From: Thiohalocapsa halophila
GTDB taxonomy: Bacteria; Pseudomonadota; Gammaproteobacteria; Chromatiales; Chromatiaceae
DNA: 64,000 nt
Direction of reading: 5' to 3'
NCBI RefSeq assembly: GCF_016583825.1
Contig: NZ_NRRV01000001.1
Location: 62,001 to 126,000, forward strand
Below the pieces are notes generated by a model. That model was not told the DNA's origin and ran no database searches. It was given only the letters and a program-made list of their open reading frames with translations. Position numbers and translations under genes: made by a program. Positions 10,116 to 18,140 of the stretch are shown in pieces; within the stretch, counting starts at the first letter, position 1, and each line of letters begins with the position of its first letter.

Positions 10116-10853
10116 ATGAACGACGCCCAGAACCCCCACGTCCTGTCCGAAGACATTGCGCTGCGCATCGGCCTCGCCGCCCGCGCGCTTCCCGAGACGG
10201 ACCCCGCCCGTCTGCTCCAGGTCCTCGCCGATGTCGTCGGCCTGCCCCCGAGCATCTCCGCGCTGGACGGTCTGACGGTGAAGCAGCTCAAGGCCGCCGC
10301 CGACGGCGAGCTGGCCGAGGTCGACGCCGAGAGTCTCAAAGCCGCGCTCGCGCTGCTCAAGGGCCAGGGCGCAGATATCGAGCCACCGCCGTCCATCGAA
10401 GCCCCGCTCACCGACCCCCCACTCACCGAAGCCGATCCCCCCGCCGGCAGCATCCGCGTCGCCTGCGCCTCCAACGGCGGTGAGCTGCTCGACGGCCATT
10501 TCGGCTCCTGTCGGCGCTTCCTGGTCTACCAGGTCGCTGCCGGTGGCCAGCGACTCATCGATATTCGCGACATCGACGCCGGCGCCCAAGTCGATGACAA
10601 GAACGCCCACCGCGCCGAGCTGATCCAGGATTGCCACGTGCTCTTCGTGGCCAGCATCGGCGGCCCCGCCGCCGCCAAGGTGGTGAAACAGGACATCCAC
10701 CCCGTCAAGTTCCCCCAGGGCGGCGACGCCCGCGAGCAGGTGGCCGTGCTCGCCGGCCTACTCGCCGACAAGCCCCCGCCCTGGCTCGCCAAGATCATGG
10801 GCCAGGCCACCGACGAGCGCGTGCGCTTCGAGCGCGACACCGAAGAGGCCTGA
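10116..10853 (+). CDS. nifY: NifY/NafY-type nitrogenase cofactor-binding protein
   Basis: The 245-residue protein has an N-terminal all-helical domain (about residues 10-85), a Pro/Glu-rich linker (88-110) and a C-terminal NifX/NifB-type dinitrogenase cofactor domain with the DGHFGSCRRF motif at 126-135. This two-domain layout is that of NifY/NafY, which bind FeMo-co or apo-dinitrogenase during maturation. The linker is longer and more acidic than I would expect. It follows the ferredoxin gene by 135 bp. NifX would lack the N-terminal domain, so NifY is preferred. Confidence 0.85.
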   Translation: MNDAQNPHVLSEDIALRIGLAARALPETDPARLLQVLADVVGLPPSISALDGLTVKQLKAAADGELAEVDAESLKAALALLKGQGADIEPPPSIEAPLTDPPLTEADPPAGSIRVACASNGGELLDGHFGSCRRFLVYQVAAGGQRLIDIRDIDAGAQVDDKNAHRAELIQDCHVLFVASIGGPAAAKVVKQDIHPVKFPQGGDAREQVAVLAGLLADKPPPWLAKIMGQATDERVRFERDTEEA

Positions 10854-10884
10854 GCGAGCGCCGAGCTCGCTCGTCACTGGTGAC
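10852..10884 (+). other. Two adjacent hairpins after nifY
   Basis: GAGCGAGC (10852-10859) pairs with GCTCGCTC (10865-10872) around a 5-base loop and overlaps the nifY stop codon; it is followed at once by GTCAC-TG-GTGAC (10873-10884). No T-run follows, so these look like mRNA-processing or attenuation structures rather than a terminator. Confidence 0.45.
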
Positions 10885-10967
10885 ACTGCTCTCGCGGTGT
10901 CCTGTACGCCGCGGCGCTCCCGCGCCCCGAGCCCACGCCGGACGATTCCCGATCGAGGCCGACTCCC

Positions 10968-11240
10968 ATGATCACCGACGACTTCCTCGACCAGGTCACC
11001 ACCATCATCAACCGCGCTGGCCTCACGGCGGACTCCGTCGCGGCGCTGCGTGACGCCTTCCAGGACGTGCACTTCACGCATTGTCTGGATGATGACATCG
11101 GTGCCGGCATCGACCCTTACCGCGAGGCCGACGGCTTCAACCTGTACCTCATCACCGGCGCCGAGCACTGCATCTCCTTCACCCGCAGCCAGGACGGCGC
11201 CACCGGGCTGGTGCTCGCCGAGGTCACCGACGAGGACTGA
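10968..11240 (+). CDS. Small conserved nif-cluster protein (DUF6129-like)
   Basis: This 90-residue acidic protein has no membrane segment or signal. It contains DDFLDQVTTIINRAGL at the start and YREADGFNLYLITGAEHCISF in the centre. From memory it resembles DUF6129-type proteins found next to nif genes; no function is known. It is the last gene of the nif run and is followed by repeats and an oppositely oriented gene. The family name should be treated as tentative, but the reading frame is well supported by context and composition. Confidence 0.7.
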   Translation: MITDDFLDQVTTIINRAGLTADSVAALRDAFQDVHFTHCLDDDIGAGIDPYREADGFNLYLITGAEHCISFTRSQDGATGLVLAEVTDED

Positions 11241-11244
11241 GCCT

Positions 11245-11374
11245 TGGTCGGCGCTGAGCGCAGCGAAGCCTGGCAGCCCCCGAGAAGCCGTCGGGCCTCC
11301 TGCGTCGGCACCGACCTACCTGTCAACCGAGCCACATGCCGTAGGTCGGCGCTGAGCGCAGCGAAGCCCGACAA
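11245..11374. repeat. Palindromic intergenic repeats (GTCGGCGCTGAGCGCAGCGAAGCC family)
   Basis: A full unit at 11245-11320 has a GGTCGGCGCTGAGCGCAGCG left arm and a GCGTCGGCACCGACCTACC right arm that can fold back on each other. A half unit with the same left arm follows at 11341-11374 and reaches the stop of the next gene. A third unit of the same family lies at 44982-45066. These are dispersed REP/BIME-like elements. Confidence 0.75.
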
Positions 11375-12574
11375 TCAGACCCCCGCGCAGCAGGCCGACG
11401 GCTGCTTGCGCAGCAGCTTGCGGTTGAGGCGCAGCAGCGTCTCCAGGCTCTTCCACTGCACGAACAGCAGCGGCAGCAGCAGCACGAAGAAGGCTGGCGT
11501 CAGCGGCGTCACCAGGCCGTTGCCCACCAGCCCGAACATGATCCAGAACCAGCCGAACACGAAGAAGGCCACGCCCGGGCAGATCAGGCTGTAGGCGCCG
11601 GGGCTGTGCAGGTCACCCGCCACGTAGTCGCGGAAGTAGCCGAGCCGGCGCATCACCACATAGCCCAACAGGCCGAACAGGATCTCAAGCGACAGGATCA
11701 CGGACGTCAGCACGAACAGCGCCGGGCGCGGCGTCTCCAGGTCGAAGGCGTGATGCAGCCCCATGATCATGCGCACCAGCGTGATGCCCGACAGGGTCAG
11801 GATCGGGATCAGAATCCACAGGCTCGGCGCGGCGGCCTCGCTGATGCCGTGGCGCAGCATCGCCTGCACGCCCACCACCAGCTTCACCAGCCCGAGCAGC
11901 GCCGACAGGCTCAGGAAGAAGATCGCAAAGAACAGCCCGACGGCGTTCACCACCTGATTCTGGCTCATGGCGCCGGGTGCCGCGAAGGCCACCGCGATCA
12001 TCGCAAACGCAAAGATGGGCATCATCTGCCCCAGGTTGGCGTTGCCGATGAAATCGAAGGAGCCGGTGGTCACCAGCCGCGTCAGGTAGCCGCCGTAGAG
12101 CTTGAGCGCCCAGACACCCAGCGCCAGCAGCACCGCCAGCACGCCCGGGAACAGGTACTCGGCATAGTCCCAGAGCCCCGGCACCATCACCGAGCCCACC
12201 ACGAACAGCACATTGATGCTCATGGTGAGCGTCAGCGGCAGCGCCATCAGCGCCACGTCCTTGTTGCCCGCGCGCAGACGCTCGTAGAACGCACTGCGCC
12301 GCCAGCGCCGATAGTGCAAGAGGTTCCACACCAGCAGGCGCAGGTGCAGCGACGCCATGATCAGCAGCCCGGCGACACCCAGCAGCAACAGCGGCCGCAG
12401 CCACTCGGGCCCTGTGCGCCAGAGCGCCAGGAGATCATCCGCCGTCACCATCGGCGTGCCCGGGTGCGGCACCAGAAACAAGAAATACAGGAAGAAGGTC
12501 ACGGTCAGCCCGCCGGCGCCGAGCGCCGCCAGGAAGTACAGCGGGTGATAGTCCGAGGTCTCGATCCGTTTCAT
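11375..12574 (-). CDS. Polytopic membrane protein of unknown function (possibly TsoY-type)
   Basis: This 399-residue protein has about ten hydrophobic segments spread along its length, the overall size and layout of the SLAC1/TehA anion-channel group, although I see no decisive motif for it. The N-terminus (YHPLYFLAALGAGGL) recalls, from memory only, a family annotated as TsoY-type (seleno)proteins. It ends in ACCAGV, an exposed Cys pair in the last five residues after a basic stretch. It is convergent with the nif operon and has its own upstream region with two dyads (12611-12631, 12655-12682), suggesting separate regulation. Function not known. Confidence 0.75.
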   Translation of the reverse strand: MKRIETSDYHPLYFLAALGAGGLTVTFFLYFLFLVPHPGTPMVTADDLLALWRTGPEWLRPLLLLGVAGLLIMASLHLRLLVWNLLHYRRWRRSAFYERLRAGNKDVALMALPLTLTMSINVLFVVGSVMVPGLWDYAEYLFPGVLAVLLALGVWALKLYGGYLTRLVTTGSFDFIGNANLGQMMPIFAFAMIAVAFAAPGAMSQNQVVNAVGLFFAIFFLSLSALLGLVKLVVGVQAMLRHGISEAAAPSLWILIPILTLSGITLVRMIMGLHHAFDLETPRPALFVLTSVILSLEILFGLLGYVVMRRLGYFRDYVAGDLHSPGAYSLICPGVAFFVFGWFWIMFGLVGNGLVTPLTPAFFVLLLPLLFVQWKSLETLLRLNRKLLRKQPSACCAGV

Positions 12575-12610
12575 ACGACTGCTCCAACAAAGGTTTGCGG
12601 TTGGAGACAG

Positions 12611-12631
12611 TATTTTAGTATTCGCTAATAC
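12611..12631 (-). promoter_or_regulatory. Candidate operator dyad upstream of the membrane-protein gene
   Basis: TTAG-N6-CTAA (12615-12628) overlaps GTATT-CGCT-AATAC (12618-12631), an AT-rich dyad in otherwise GC-rich DNA, 37-57 bp upstream of the start codon at 12574. Such dyads are typical of ArsR/SmtB-type repressor sites, but I cannot name the regulator. Confidence 0.4.
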
Positions 12632-12654
12632 GCTGCATTGCGAAATGTCAACGA

Positions 12655-12682
12655 CCCGAAACGGCCTGGCGCCCGTTTCGGG
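12655..12682. other. Perfect 10-bp hairpin upstream of the membrane-protein gene
   Basis: CCCGAAACGG (12655-12664) is perfectly inverted at 12673-12682 around an 8-base loop. Its GAAACGG core also occurs in the terminal repeat of the element at 12711-12964, so the two may be related pieces. Confidence 0.5.
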
Positions 12683-12710
12683 CAGCAGCGTGCCCGTGAC
12701 ACCGCCCCAA

Positions 12711-12964
12711 GGGTGTCACCCTAGAAACGGCAGTTGACCGCTTCGTCGCAGCTACAAGTGCTTGCGCAATTTGAGAATTCGTACCGATTTCAAGGTCACC
12801 TCCCGGGTGAGGGCCGCTACGACCCCCATGGCACGCCCCGCGCGGCGCCCAGCTGCGTTACAACTCGTTGGAATAGGTCGGCTATTCCGCCTCGTTGTGC
12901 CTTGCTGGACGCCCCGCGGGACGCACCCTGGGGGCCGTTCAACTACCGTTTCTAGGGTCACCCC
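12711..12964. mobile_element. MITE-like element with about 25-bp terminal inverted repeats
   Basis: The left end (12711-12740, core CACCCTAGAAACGGCAGTTG) is matched in inverse orientation by the right end (12933-12964, core CAACTACCGTTTCTAGGGT) with about three mismatches in 24. The 190-bp interior has no plausible gene. The left end also forms GTGACACC/GGTGTCAC with flanking DNA (12696-12719). This looks like a non-autonomous mobile element or an IS remnant; no clear target duplication is visible. Confidence 0.6.
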
Positions 12965-13112
12965 TCCCCGGCGCGCCTGCGCCGCGTTGGGGGCGCGCTT
13001 GCCGGCGCCGAAAACCCGGCAGTAAACACGACCGGGGGCCCCGCCCGGCTTCGCGCTACCATCGCCACCGGAGTGATCTTCGGTTTTTTCCGCCACCAGC
13101 AAGAGCAAGCCC

Positions 13113-13562
13113 ATGCCCGATCGACGCCGACACCTGAAGCTCTACCTCGCCCTCGTCCCCGTGTTCTTCGTCGTGGACCTGGTCTGGCTCGGCGTCATCG
13201 CCGCCGGCTTCTACCAGGCGCAGATCGGCCATTTGATCGCGCCGCAGGTGGATTGGGTGGCCGCGGTGACCTTCTACCTGCTGTTCATCGCCGGGATTCA
13301 GTACTTCGGCGTACGCCCTGGGCTCGCGTCCGGGCGCATCGCCGACGCGGCGCTGAACGGCGGGCTGTACGGGTTTTTCACCTACATGACCTATGAGCTG
13401 ACCAACCGGGCGACGCTGCCGGCCTGGCCGCTCACCATGGTCTTTGCGGACACCGCTTGGGGGGTGCTGCTCTCCGCCGTGGTGGCGAGCATCGGCTGCT
13501 GGATCGGGCTGCGGATGGGGATGGGGCCGGCGGCGGAGGCCGTCGGCCCGGCGCGCCGCTGA
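13113..13562 (+). CDS. DUF2177 family membrane protein
   Basis: The 149-residue protein has four hydrophobic helices and the DUF2177 pattern: LVWLGVIAAGFYQAQIG, then AALNGGLYGFFTYMTYELTN and WPLTMVFADTAWG. Function is not known; members are small inner-membrane proteins in proteobacteria. It reads toward rluB, with tail-to-tail stops 51 bp apart. Confidence 0.85.
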   Translation: MPDRRRHLKLYLALVPVFFVVDLVWLGVIAAGFYQAQIGHLIAPQVDWVAAVTFYLLFIAGIQYFGVRPGLASGRIADAALNGGLYGFFTYMTYELTNRATLPAWPLTMVFADTAWGVLLSAVVASIGCWIGLRMGMGPAAEAVGPARR

Positions 13563-13613
13563 GTAGTGTCACTCCACGCGCTTCGGTGTTGTCTGAGCCC
13601 CTCTGAACGTCCG

Positions 13614-14579
13614 CTATGACCGCTTCTGGCCGCGCAAAACCGATCGCGCCTTCGGTGCCGGTCGCCGCGGCGGATGCCGCACCGGCGGCAGCCCGGCGAT
13701 GGCCAGGAGCTCGTCCAGCTCCGCGTCCGTCAGCTCCCGCCACTGACCCGGCAGCGGCCGGGCGCCGAGGATGACATTGCCGAAGCGCACGCGCTTTAAG
13801 CGGCTCACCTCGCAGCCCACGGCCTCCCAGAGCCGGCGCACCTCGCGGTTGCGGCCCTCCACCAGCAGCACATGAAACCAGCGGTTGGCGCCGCTGCCGC
13901 CGGATTCGACGATCTCCTCGAAGCGCGCCGGACCGTCGTCGAGCTGCACGCCCTGCACCAGCTGCTCCAGGGCGCCGTCGGGGACCTCGCCGTGGATGCG
14001 CACGGCGTATTCGCGCTCCACCTGCCGGGAGGGGTGCATGAGCCGATTGGCCAGCTCGCCGTGGTTGGTGACCAGCAGCAGGCCGGCGGTGTTGAGATCC
14101 AGGCGGCCGACGCTGATCCAGCGCCCGTCGCGGATGCCGGGCAGGCGGCGGAAAATGGTCGGGCGACCCGCCGGGTCCCGACGGGTGACCACCTCGCCCT
14201 CGGGCTTGTGGTAGGCGAGCACCCGCACCCGTGATTTGCGCGCGGCGCGGCGCTTCACCTCCTCGCCGTCGACGCTGATGCGATCCGTCGGCAGCACGCG
14301 GTCGCCGAGCTTGGCGAGCTGGCCGTTGACCCGCACCCGGCCGTCCGCAATCCACCCCTCCAGGGTGCGCCGGGAGCCGAGGCCGGCCTCGGCGAGGACC
14401 TTTTGCAGGCGCACCGCCTCTACCCTCGGCGCCTGGGCCGGCTGCGGCCGGCGGGTCTGGCCGTGGGTCTTGGCGGGGAGGCGATGGCTGCGCGCCTGCG
14501 AGCCGGCGGCGGCGGGCTCGTCCTTGCCTGCACGCCGGGAGGGCTTGGGTCTGGGTGGACGTCTATCTTGGGTCGCCAT
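13614..14579 (-). CDS. rluB: 23S rRNA pseudouridine synthase RluB
   Basis: RluB converts U2605 of 23S rRNA to pseudouridine. The 321-residue protein starts with a basic Pro/Arg/Lys-rich stretch (1-50), then an S4 RNA-binding domain (RLQKVLAEAGLGSRR) and an RsuA-type catalytic domain with the GRLDLNTAGLLL box whose Asp is the nucleophile. It overlaps scpB by 17 bp, in the common scpA-scpB-rluB order. RluE/RsuA are less likely given the context. Confidence 0.92.
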   Translation of the reverse strand: MATQDRRPPRPKPSRRAGKDEPAAAGSQARSHRLPAKTHGQTRRPQPAQAPRVEAVRLQKVLAEAGLGSRRTLEGWIADGRVRVNGQLAKLGDRVLPTDRISVDGEEVKRRAARKSRVRVLAYHKPEGEVVTRRDPAGRPTIFRRLPGIRDGRWISVGRLDLNTAGLLLVTNHGELANRLMHPSRQVEREYAVRIHGEVPDGALEQLVQGVQLDDGPARFEEIVESGGSGANRWFHVLLVEGRNREVRRLWEAVGCEVSRLKRVRFGNVILGARPLPGQWRELTDAELDELLAIAGLPPVRHPPRRPAPKARSVLRGQKRS

Positions 14580-15243
14580 GGTCGGTGTCGTCCGGCCGCG
14601 CTTCGCCTGCGGCCCGGAGCTGCTCGTCGAAGAAGGCTGGGTCGCGCAGCTCGGCCAGCGGCGGCAAGTCGTTCAGGGAGCGGAGCCCGAAGTAGTCCAG
14701 GAAGCGCCGGGTGGTCGCATAGAGCGCCGGGCGACCGGGCACATCACGGTGGCCGACCACCCTCACCCACTCGCGCTCGGTGAGGGTCTTGACGATCTGG
14801 GTACTGACGGTGACGCCGCGGATGTCCTCGATCTCGCCGCGGGTGATGGGCTGACGGTAGGCGATCAGCGCCAGGGTCTCCAGCAGCGCCCGCGAGTAGC
14901 GGGCCGGCTTCTCCTCCCACAGCCGGGCCACCCAGGGGGCCACGGCACGGCGCACCTGAATGCGCCAGCCGCCCGCCACCTCCACCAGCTCGATGCCGCG
15001 ATCCGCATAGTCCGCCGTTAGCGCGTCGATGGCCGCGCGGATCTCCTCCCGCGGCGGCCGCCGATCCTCTGGGTAGAGCCCCAGGATCTGGTCCAGGGTG
15101 AGCGGGCCGCCGGCGGCCATCAGCGCCCCCTCCACCACCTGCTGCACCGGCGGCGTCGCCAGCGACAGGGCGTTGAGCGGAGTGACCTCGGCGCCGTCGG
15201 TGGCCGCTTCGCCCGTGTCGGACTGCGCCTGCTCCTCGCTCAT
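14563..15243 (-). CDS. scpB: Segregation and condensation protein ScpB
   Basis: ScpB is the winged-helix partner that, with ScpA, bridges SMC heads in chromosome condensation. The 226-residue protein contains RALLETLALIAYRQPITRGEIEDIRGV, the ScpB signature. The start at 15243 (MSEEQAQ) overlaps the scpA stop by four bases, indicating translational coupling. The window also encodes a large SMC at 26786, the expected partner. Confidence 0.95.
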   Translation of the reverse strand: MSEEQAQSDTGEAATDGAEVTPLNALSLATPPVQQVVEGALMAAGGPLTLDQILGLYPEDRRPPREEIRAAIDALTADYADRGIELVEVAGGWRIQVRRAVAPWVARLWEEKPARYSRALLETLALIAYRQPITRGEIEDIRGVTVSTQIVKTLTEREWVRVVGHRDVPGRPALYATTRRFLDYFGLRSLNDLPPLAELRDPAFFDEQLRAAGEARPDDTDHGDPR

Positions 15244-16082
15244 GCCTCGCCGCCGCGCAGGCGCACATGGATGGGGGCGTAGGACTCGGACTGCACCAGC
15301 TCCAGGGTGGCCGCCTTCACCAGCTCCAGAACGGCAAGGAAGCTCACCACCACACCGGCGCGGCCCTCGGTGACATCGAACAGGGCCGCGAAAGGGACGA
15401 AGCCGCCGCGCTGCACCAGCTCCAGCACCCGGGACATGCGCTCGCGCAGAGACAGGGACTCGCGCGCGACCCGGTGGCTGGTGAACAGATCCGCCCGGCG
15501 CATGACATCCCGCAGCGCCGCCAGGATCTCGCCGAGCTCCACCGTCGGCGGGATGCGGCGGATGTGCTCCGAGGACAGCTCGGCGGACACCGGGAAGTTG
15601 TCCCGGCCCTCCCGCGGCAGGGTGTCCAGGTCCTGCGCGGCCTGCTTGTAGCGCTCGTACTCCATGAGCCGGCGCACCAGCTCGGCGCGGGGGTCGGCGT
15701 GCTCCTCGTCCGTGGTCTCGGGCCGCGGCAGCAGCATGCGGGATTTGATCTCGCAGAGCATGGCGGCCATCACCAGGTACTCTGCCGCCAGCTCCAGGCG
15801 CAGCTCCTTCATGAGCTCCACGTACTCCATGTACTGGGTGGTGATCTGGTTGATGGGGATGTCGAGGATGTCCAGGTTCTGCTTGCGGATCAGATACAGC
15901 AGCAGGTCCAGCGGCCCCTCGAAGGCGTCCAGGAAGATCTCCAGGGCATCCGGCGGGATATAGAGGTCCTCCGGCAGCTTGAGCAGCGGCGCACCGCGGA
16001 TGATGGCGAGCGGCACCGCACCGTCGTCGGCCGCTGCGGCGGGCTGAGGGGTCTCGGGCTGGGGGGGGCCGGGCGCCGTCAT
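15240..16082 (-). CDS. scpA: Segregation and condensation protein ScpA
   Basis: ScpA is the kleisin subunit of the SMC-ScpAB condensin. The 280-residue protein has FEGPLDLLLYLIRKQNLDILDIPI at about residue 53 and the AAEYLVMAAMLCEIKSRMLLP block that follows it. A Pro/Ala-rich leader of about 25 residues precedes the domain. It starts 11 bp after trpS. Confidence 0.95.
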   Translation of the reverse strand: MTAPGPPQPETPQPAAAADDGAVPLAIIRGAPLLKLPEDLYIPPDALEIFLDAFEGPLDLLLYLIRKQNLDILDIPINQITTQYMEYVELMKELRLELAAEYLVMAAMLCEIKSRMLLPRPETTDEEHADPRAELVRRLMEYERYKQAAQDLDTLPREGRDNFPVSAELSSEHIRRIPPTVELGEILAALRDVMRRADLFTSHRVARESLSLRERMSRVLELVQRGGFVPFAALFDVTEGRAGVVVSFLAVLELVKAATLELVQSESYAPIHVRLRGGEA

Positions 16083-16093
16083 GACGGGCCTGC

Positions 16094-17311
16094 TCAGCCC
16101 TGCAGCAGCGACATGGCGTGGCGCACCTCTTCCATGGTCTCCCGGGCCACGTCCCGCGCCTGCTCGCAGCCTTCGTTGATGAAGCTGCGCACCGTCTCTG
16201 GCTGGGCTTCCAGCTCTGCGGCCCGGGCCTGAATGGGACCGAGCTCGGCGCGAACCGCGTCGATGACGGGCTGCTTGCACTCGATGCAGCCGATGCCGGC
16301 GGAGCGGCAGCCTGCTTGTACCCACTGCTTGGTGCCGTCGTCGGAGTAGACGGTGTGGAACTGCCACACCGGGCAGACATCCGGGTTGCCGGGGTCGCTG
16401 CGACGCACCCGCGCCGGGTCCGTGGGCATGGTGCGCAGCTTGTGCGCCACCTCGTCCGGGTCGTCCCGTAGCGCGATGGTGTTGCCGTAGGACTTGGACA
16501 TCTTCTGCCCGTCCAGCCCCGGCATCTTCGCCGCGCGCGTCAGCAGCGGCTGCGGCTCCGGCAGGATCACGCGCCCGCCGCCTTCGAGGTAGCCGAACAA
16601 GCGCTCGCGGTCCCCGACGGTGATGTTGGCCTGGCTCTCCAGCAGCGCACGGGCCTTCTCCAGGGCCTCCTGATCGCCCTGCTCGGTGTAGCTGCGGCGC
16701 AGCCGATCGAACATCTTGGCGTTCTTCTTGCCCATCTTGCGCTTGGCCTGCTCGGCCTTCGCTTCGAAGTCCGGCTCGCGCCCATAGATATGATTGAAGC
16801 GCCGGGCGATCTCCCGGGTCATCTCCACATGGGCGACTTGGTCTTCGCCCACCGGCACCTGCCCCGCCTTGTAGATGAGGATGTCGGCGCTCTGCAGCAG
16901 CGGATACCCGAGGAAGCCATAGGTGGCCAGGTCCTTTTCTTTCAGCTTCTCCTGCTGGTCCTTGTAGCTTGGCACCCGCTCCAGCCAGCCGAGCGGCGTG
17001 ATCATGGACAACAGCAGGTGCAGCTCGGCGTGCTCGGGCACCCGGGACTGGATGAACAGCGTCGACGAGCCGGCGCTGACACCGGCGGCGAGCCAGTCCA
17101 CCACCATGTCCCAGGTCGCCTGCGGGATGCCGGAGGGGTCCTCGTAGTCCGTGGTCAGGGCGTGCCAATCAGCGACGAAGAAGAAGCACTCGAACTCGTG
17201 CTGCAGCTCGACCCAGTTCTTGAGCACGCCATGGTAGTGGCCGAGATGCAGGCGCCCGGTGGGACGCATGCCGGAGAGGACGCGTGGATTCTGTGCGGAT
17301 ACGGGGGTCAC
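16094..17311 (-). CDS. trpS: Tryptophanyl-tRNA synthetase
   Basis: The class I enzyme charges tRNA-Trp. It has the HLGHYHG version of the HIGH motif near residue 22 and KMSKSYGN near residue 270. The 405-residue form is longer than the 334-residue E. coli enzyme and carries the Cys-containing C-terminal insertion (QAGCRSAGIGCIECKQP) seen in the long bacterial variant. It sits in the operon trpH-yciO-M50 protease-trpS-scpA-scpB-rluB. Confidence 0.97.
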   Translation of the reverse strand: MTPVSAQNPRVLSGMRPTGRLHLGHYHGVLKNWVELQHEFECFFFVADWHALTTDYEDPSGIPQATWDMVVDWLAAGVSAGSSTLFIQSRVPEHAELHLLLSMITPLGWLERVPSYKDQQEKLKEKDLATYGFLGYPLLQSADILIYKAGQVPVGEDQVAHVEMTREIARRFNHIYGREPDFEAKAEQAKRKMGKKNAKMFDRLRRSYTEQGDQEALEKARALLESQANITVGDRERLFGYLEGGGRVILPEPQPLLTRAAKMPGLDGQKMSKSYGNTIALRDDPDEVAHKLRTMPTDPARVRRSDPGNPDVCPVWQFHTVYSDDGTKQWVQAGCRSAGIGCIECKQPVIDAVRAELGPIQARAAELEAQPETVRSFINEGCEQARDVARETMEEVRHAMSLLQG

Positions 17312-17360
17312 GGTTGAGGGCCTTGTCGCCGGCGCGCCGCCTGCTCGCTCGGGCGGTGCG

Positions 17361-18080
17361 TCAAATGGGGAATCGGTCGCGCACCAGGGCCTGCGCGGGT
17401 ATCGCCGTCAGCACACCGCTCACCACCGGGCGCAGCGCGGCACCGAGCAGGCCCGGCGGATTGCCGGCCGGCAGAAAGAGCAGCAGCAACAGGATGAAGA
17501 TGCCATAGGGCTCCAGGCGCGAGAAGCGTGCCGCTATGGGCGGCGGCAGCAGCGCGTTCAGGATACGGCCACCATCCAGCGGCAGCAACGGGAAGAGGTT
17601 GAGCGCCATCAGCACCAGATTGATGATGATCCCGACCACGCACATCTCGACGAAAAGCTGTAGCAGCCAGGTGGGCACCGGCACCACCAGAATCACCAGC
17701 GCCATCAGCTTGATGGCGAGCCCCCAGGCGAAGGCCATGAGCAGGTTCACGCCCGGGCCCGCGACGGCCACCAGGGCCATGTCCCAGCGCGGGTTGTCGA
17801 GCCGCCGCCAATCCACCGGCACCGGCTTGGCCCAGCCGAACAGGAAGGGCACGCCCACCAGCGTCTTTGACGTCAAGAAGATCGCCGCCGGCACCAGCAC
17901 CGTGCCCACCGGATCAATGTGCTTCAGCGGATTGAAGGTGACGCGCCCGAGCTGCAGCGCCGTCGGGTCACCGCGGCGGCTCGCCACCCAGCCGTGCGCG
18001 GCCTCGTGCACGGTGATGGCCAGCAGCACGGGCGGGGCAATGAGGATCAGCAGCAGCAGGGTTTGTAACAATTGGCTCAT
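17361..18080 (-). CDS. Site-2 protease family (M50) membrane metalloprotease
   Basis: The protein has four to five hydrophobic helices, the zinc motif HEAAH near residue 26 and the second metal motif LFPLLPLDGG near residue 174, both hallmarks of M50 intramembrane proteases (YwhC/rhomboid-unrelated, short form). I chose the ATG at 18080 (MSQLLQT), eleven codons inside the longest frame, because hydrophobic sequence begins there. It is conserved in this position between yciO and trpS. Substrate unknown. Confidence 0.9.
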   Translation of the reverse strand: MSQLLQTLLLLILIAPPVLLAITVHEAAHGWVASRRGDPTALQLGRVTFNPLKHIDPVGTVLVPAAIFLTSKTLVGVPFLFGWAKPVPVDWRRLDNPRWDMALVAVAGPGVNLLMAFAWGLAIKLMALVILVVPVPTWLLQLFVEMCVVGIIINLVLMALNLFPLLPLDGGRILNALLPPPIAARFSRLEPYGIFILLLLLFLPAGNPPGLLGAALRPVVSGVLTAIPAQALVRDRFPI

Positions 18081-18140
18081 GGGCTCGCGCACGGTCGCAC
18101 GCGTCGGAAGCATTGCATGAGGCCGTGCCGGGGCACGGGC

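Noticed and set aside
11375..12574. Calling the membrane protein a tellurite/C4-dicarboxylate transporter (TehA)
   Set aside because: The helix count is similar, but I could not find the family's conserved motifs, so only a general description is given.
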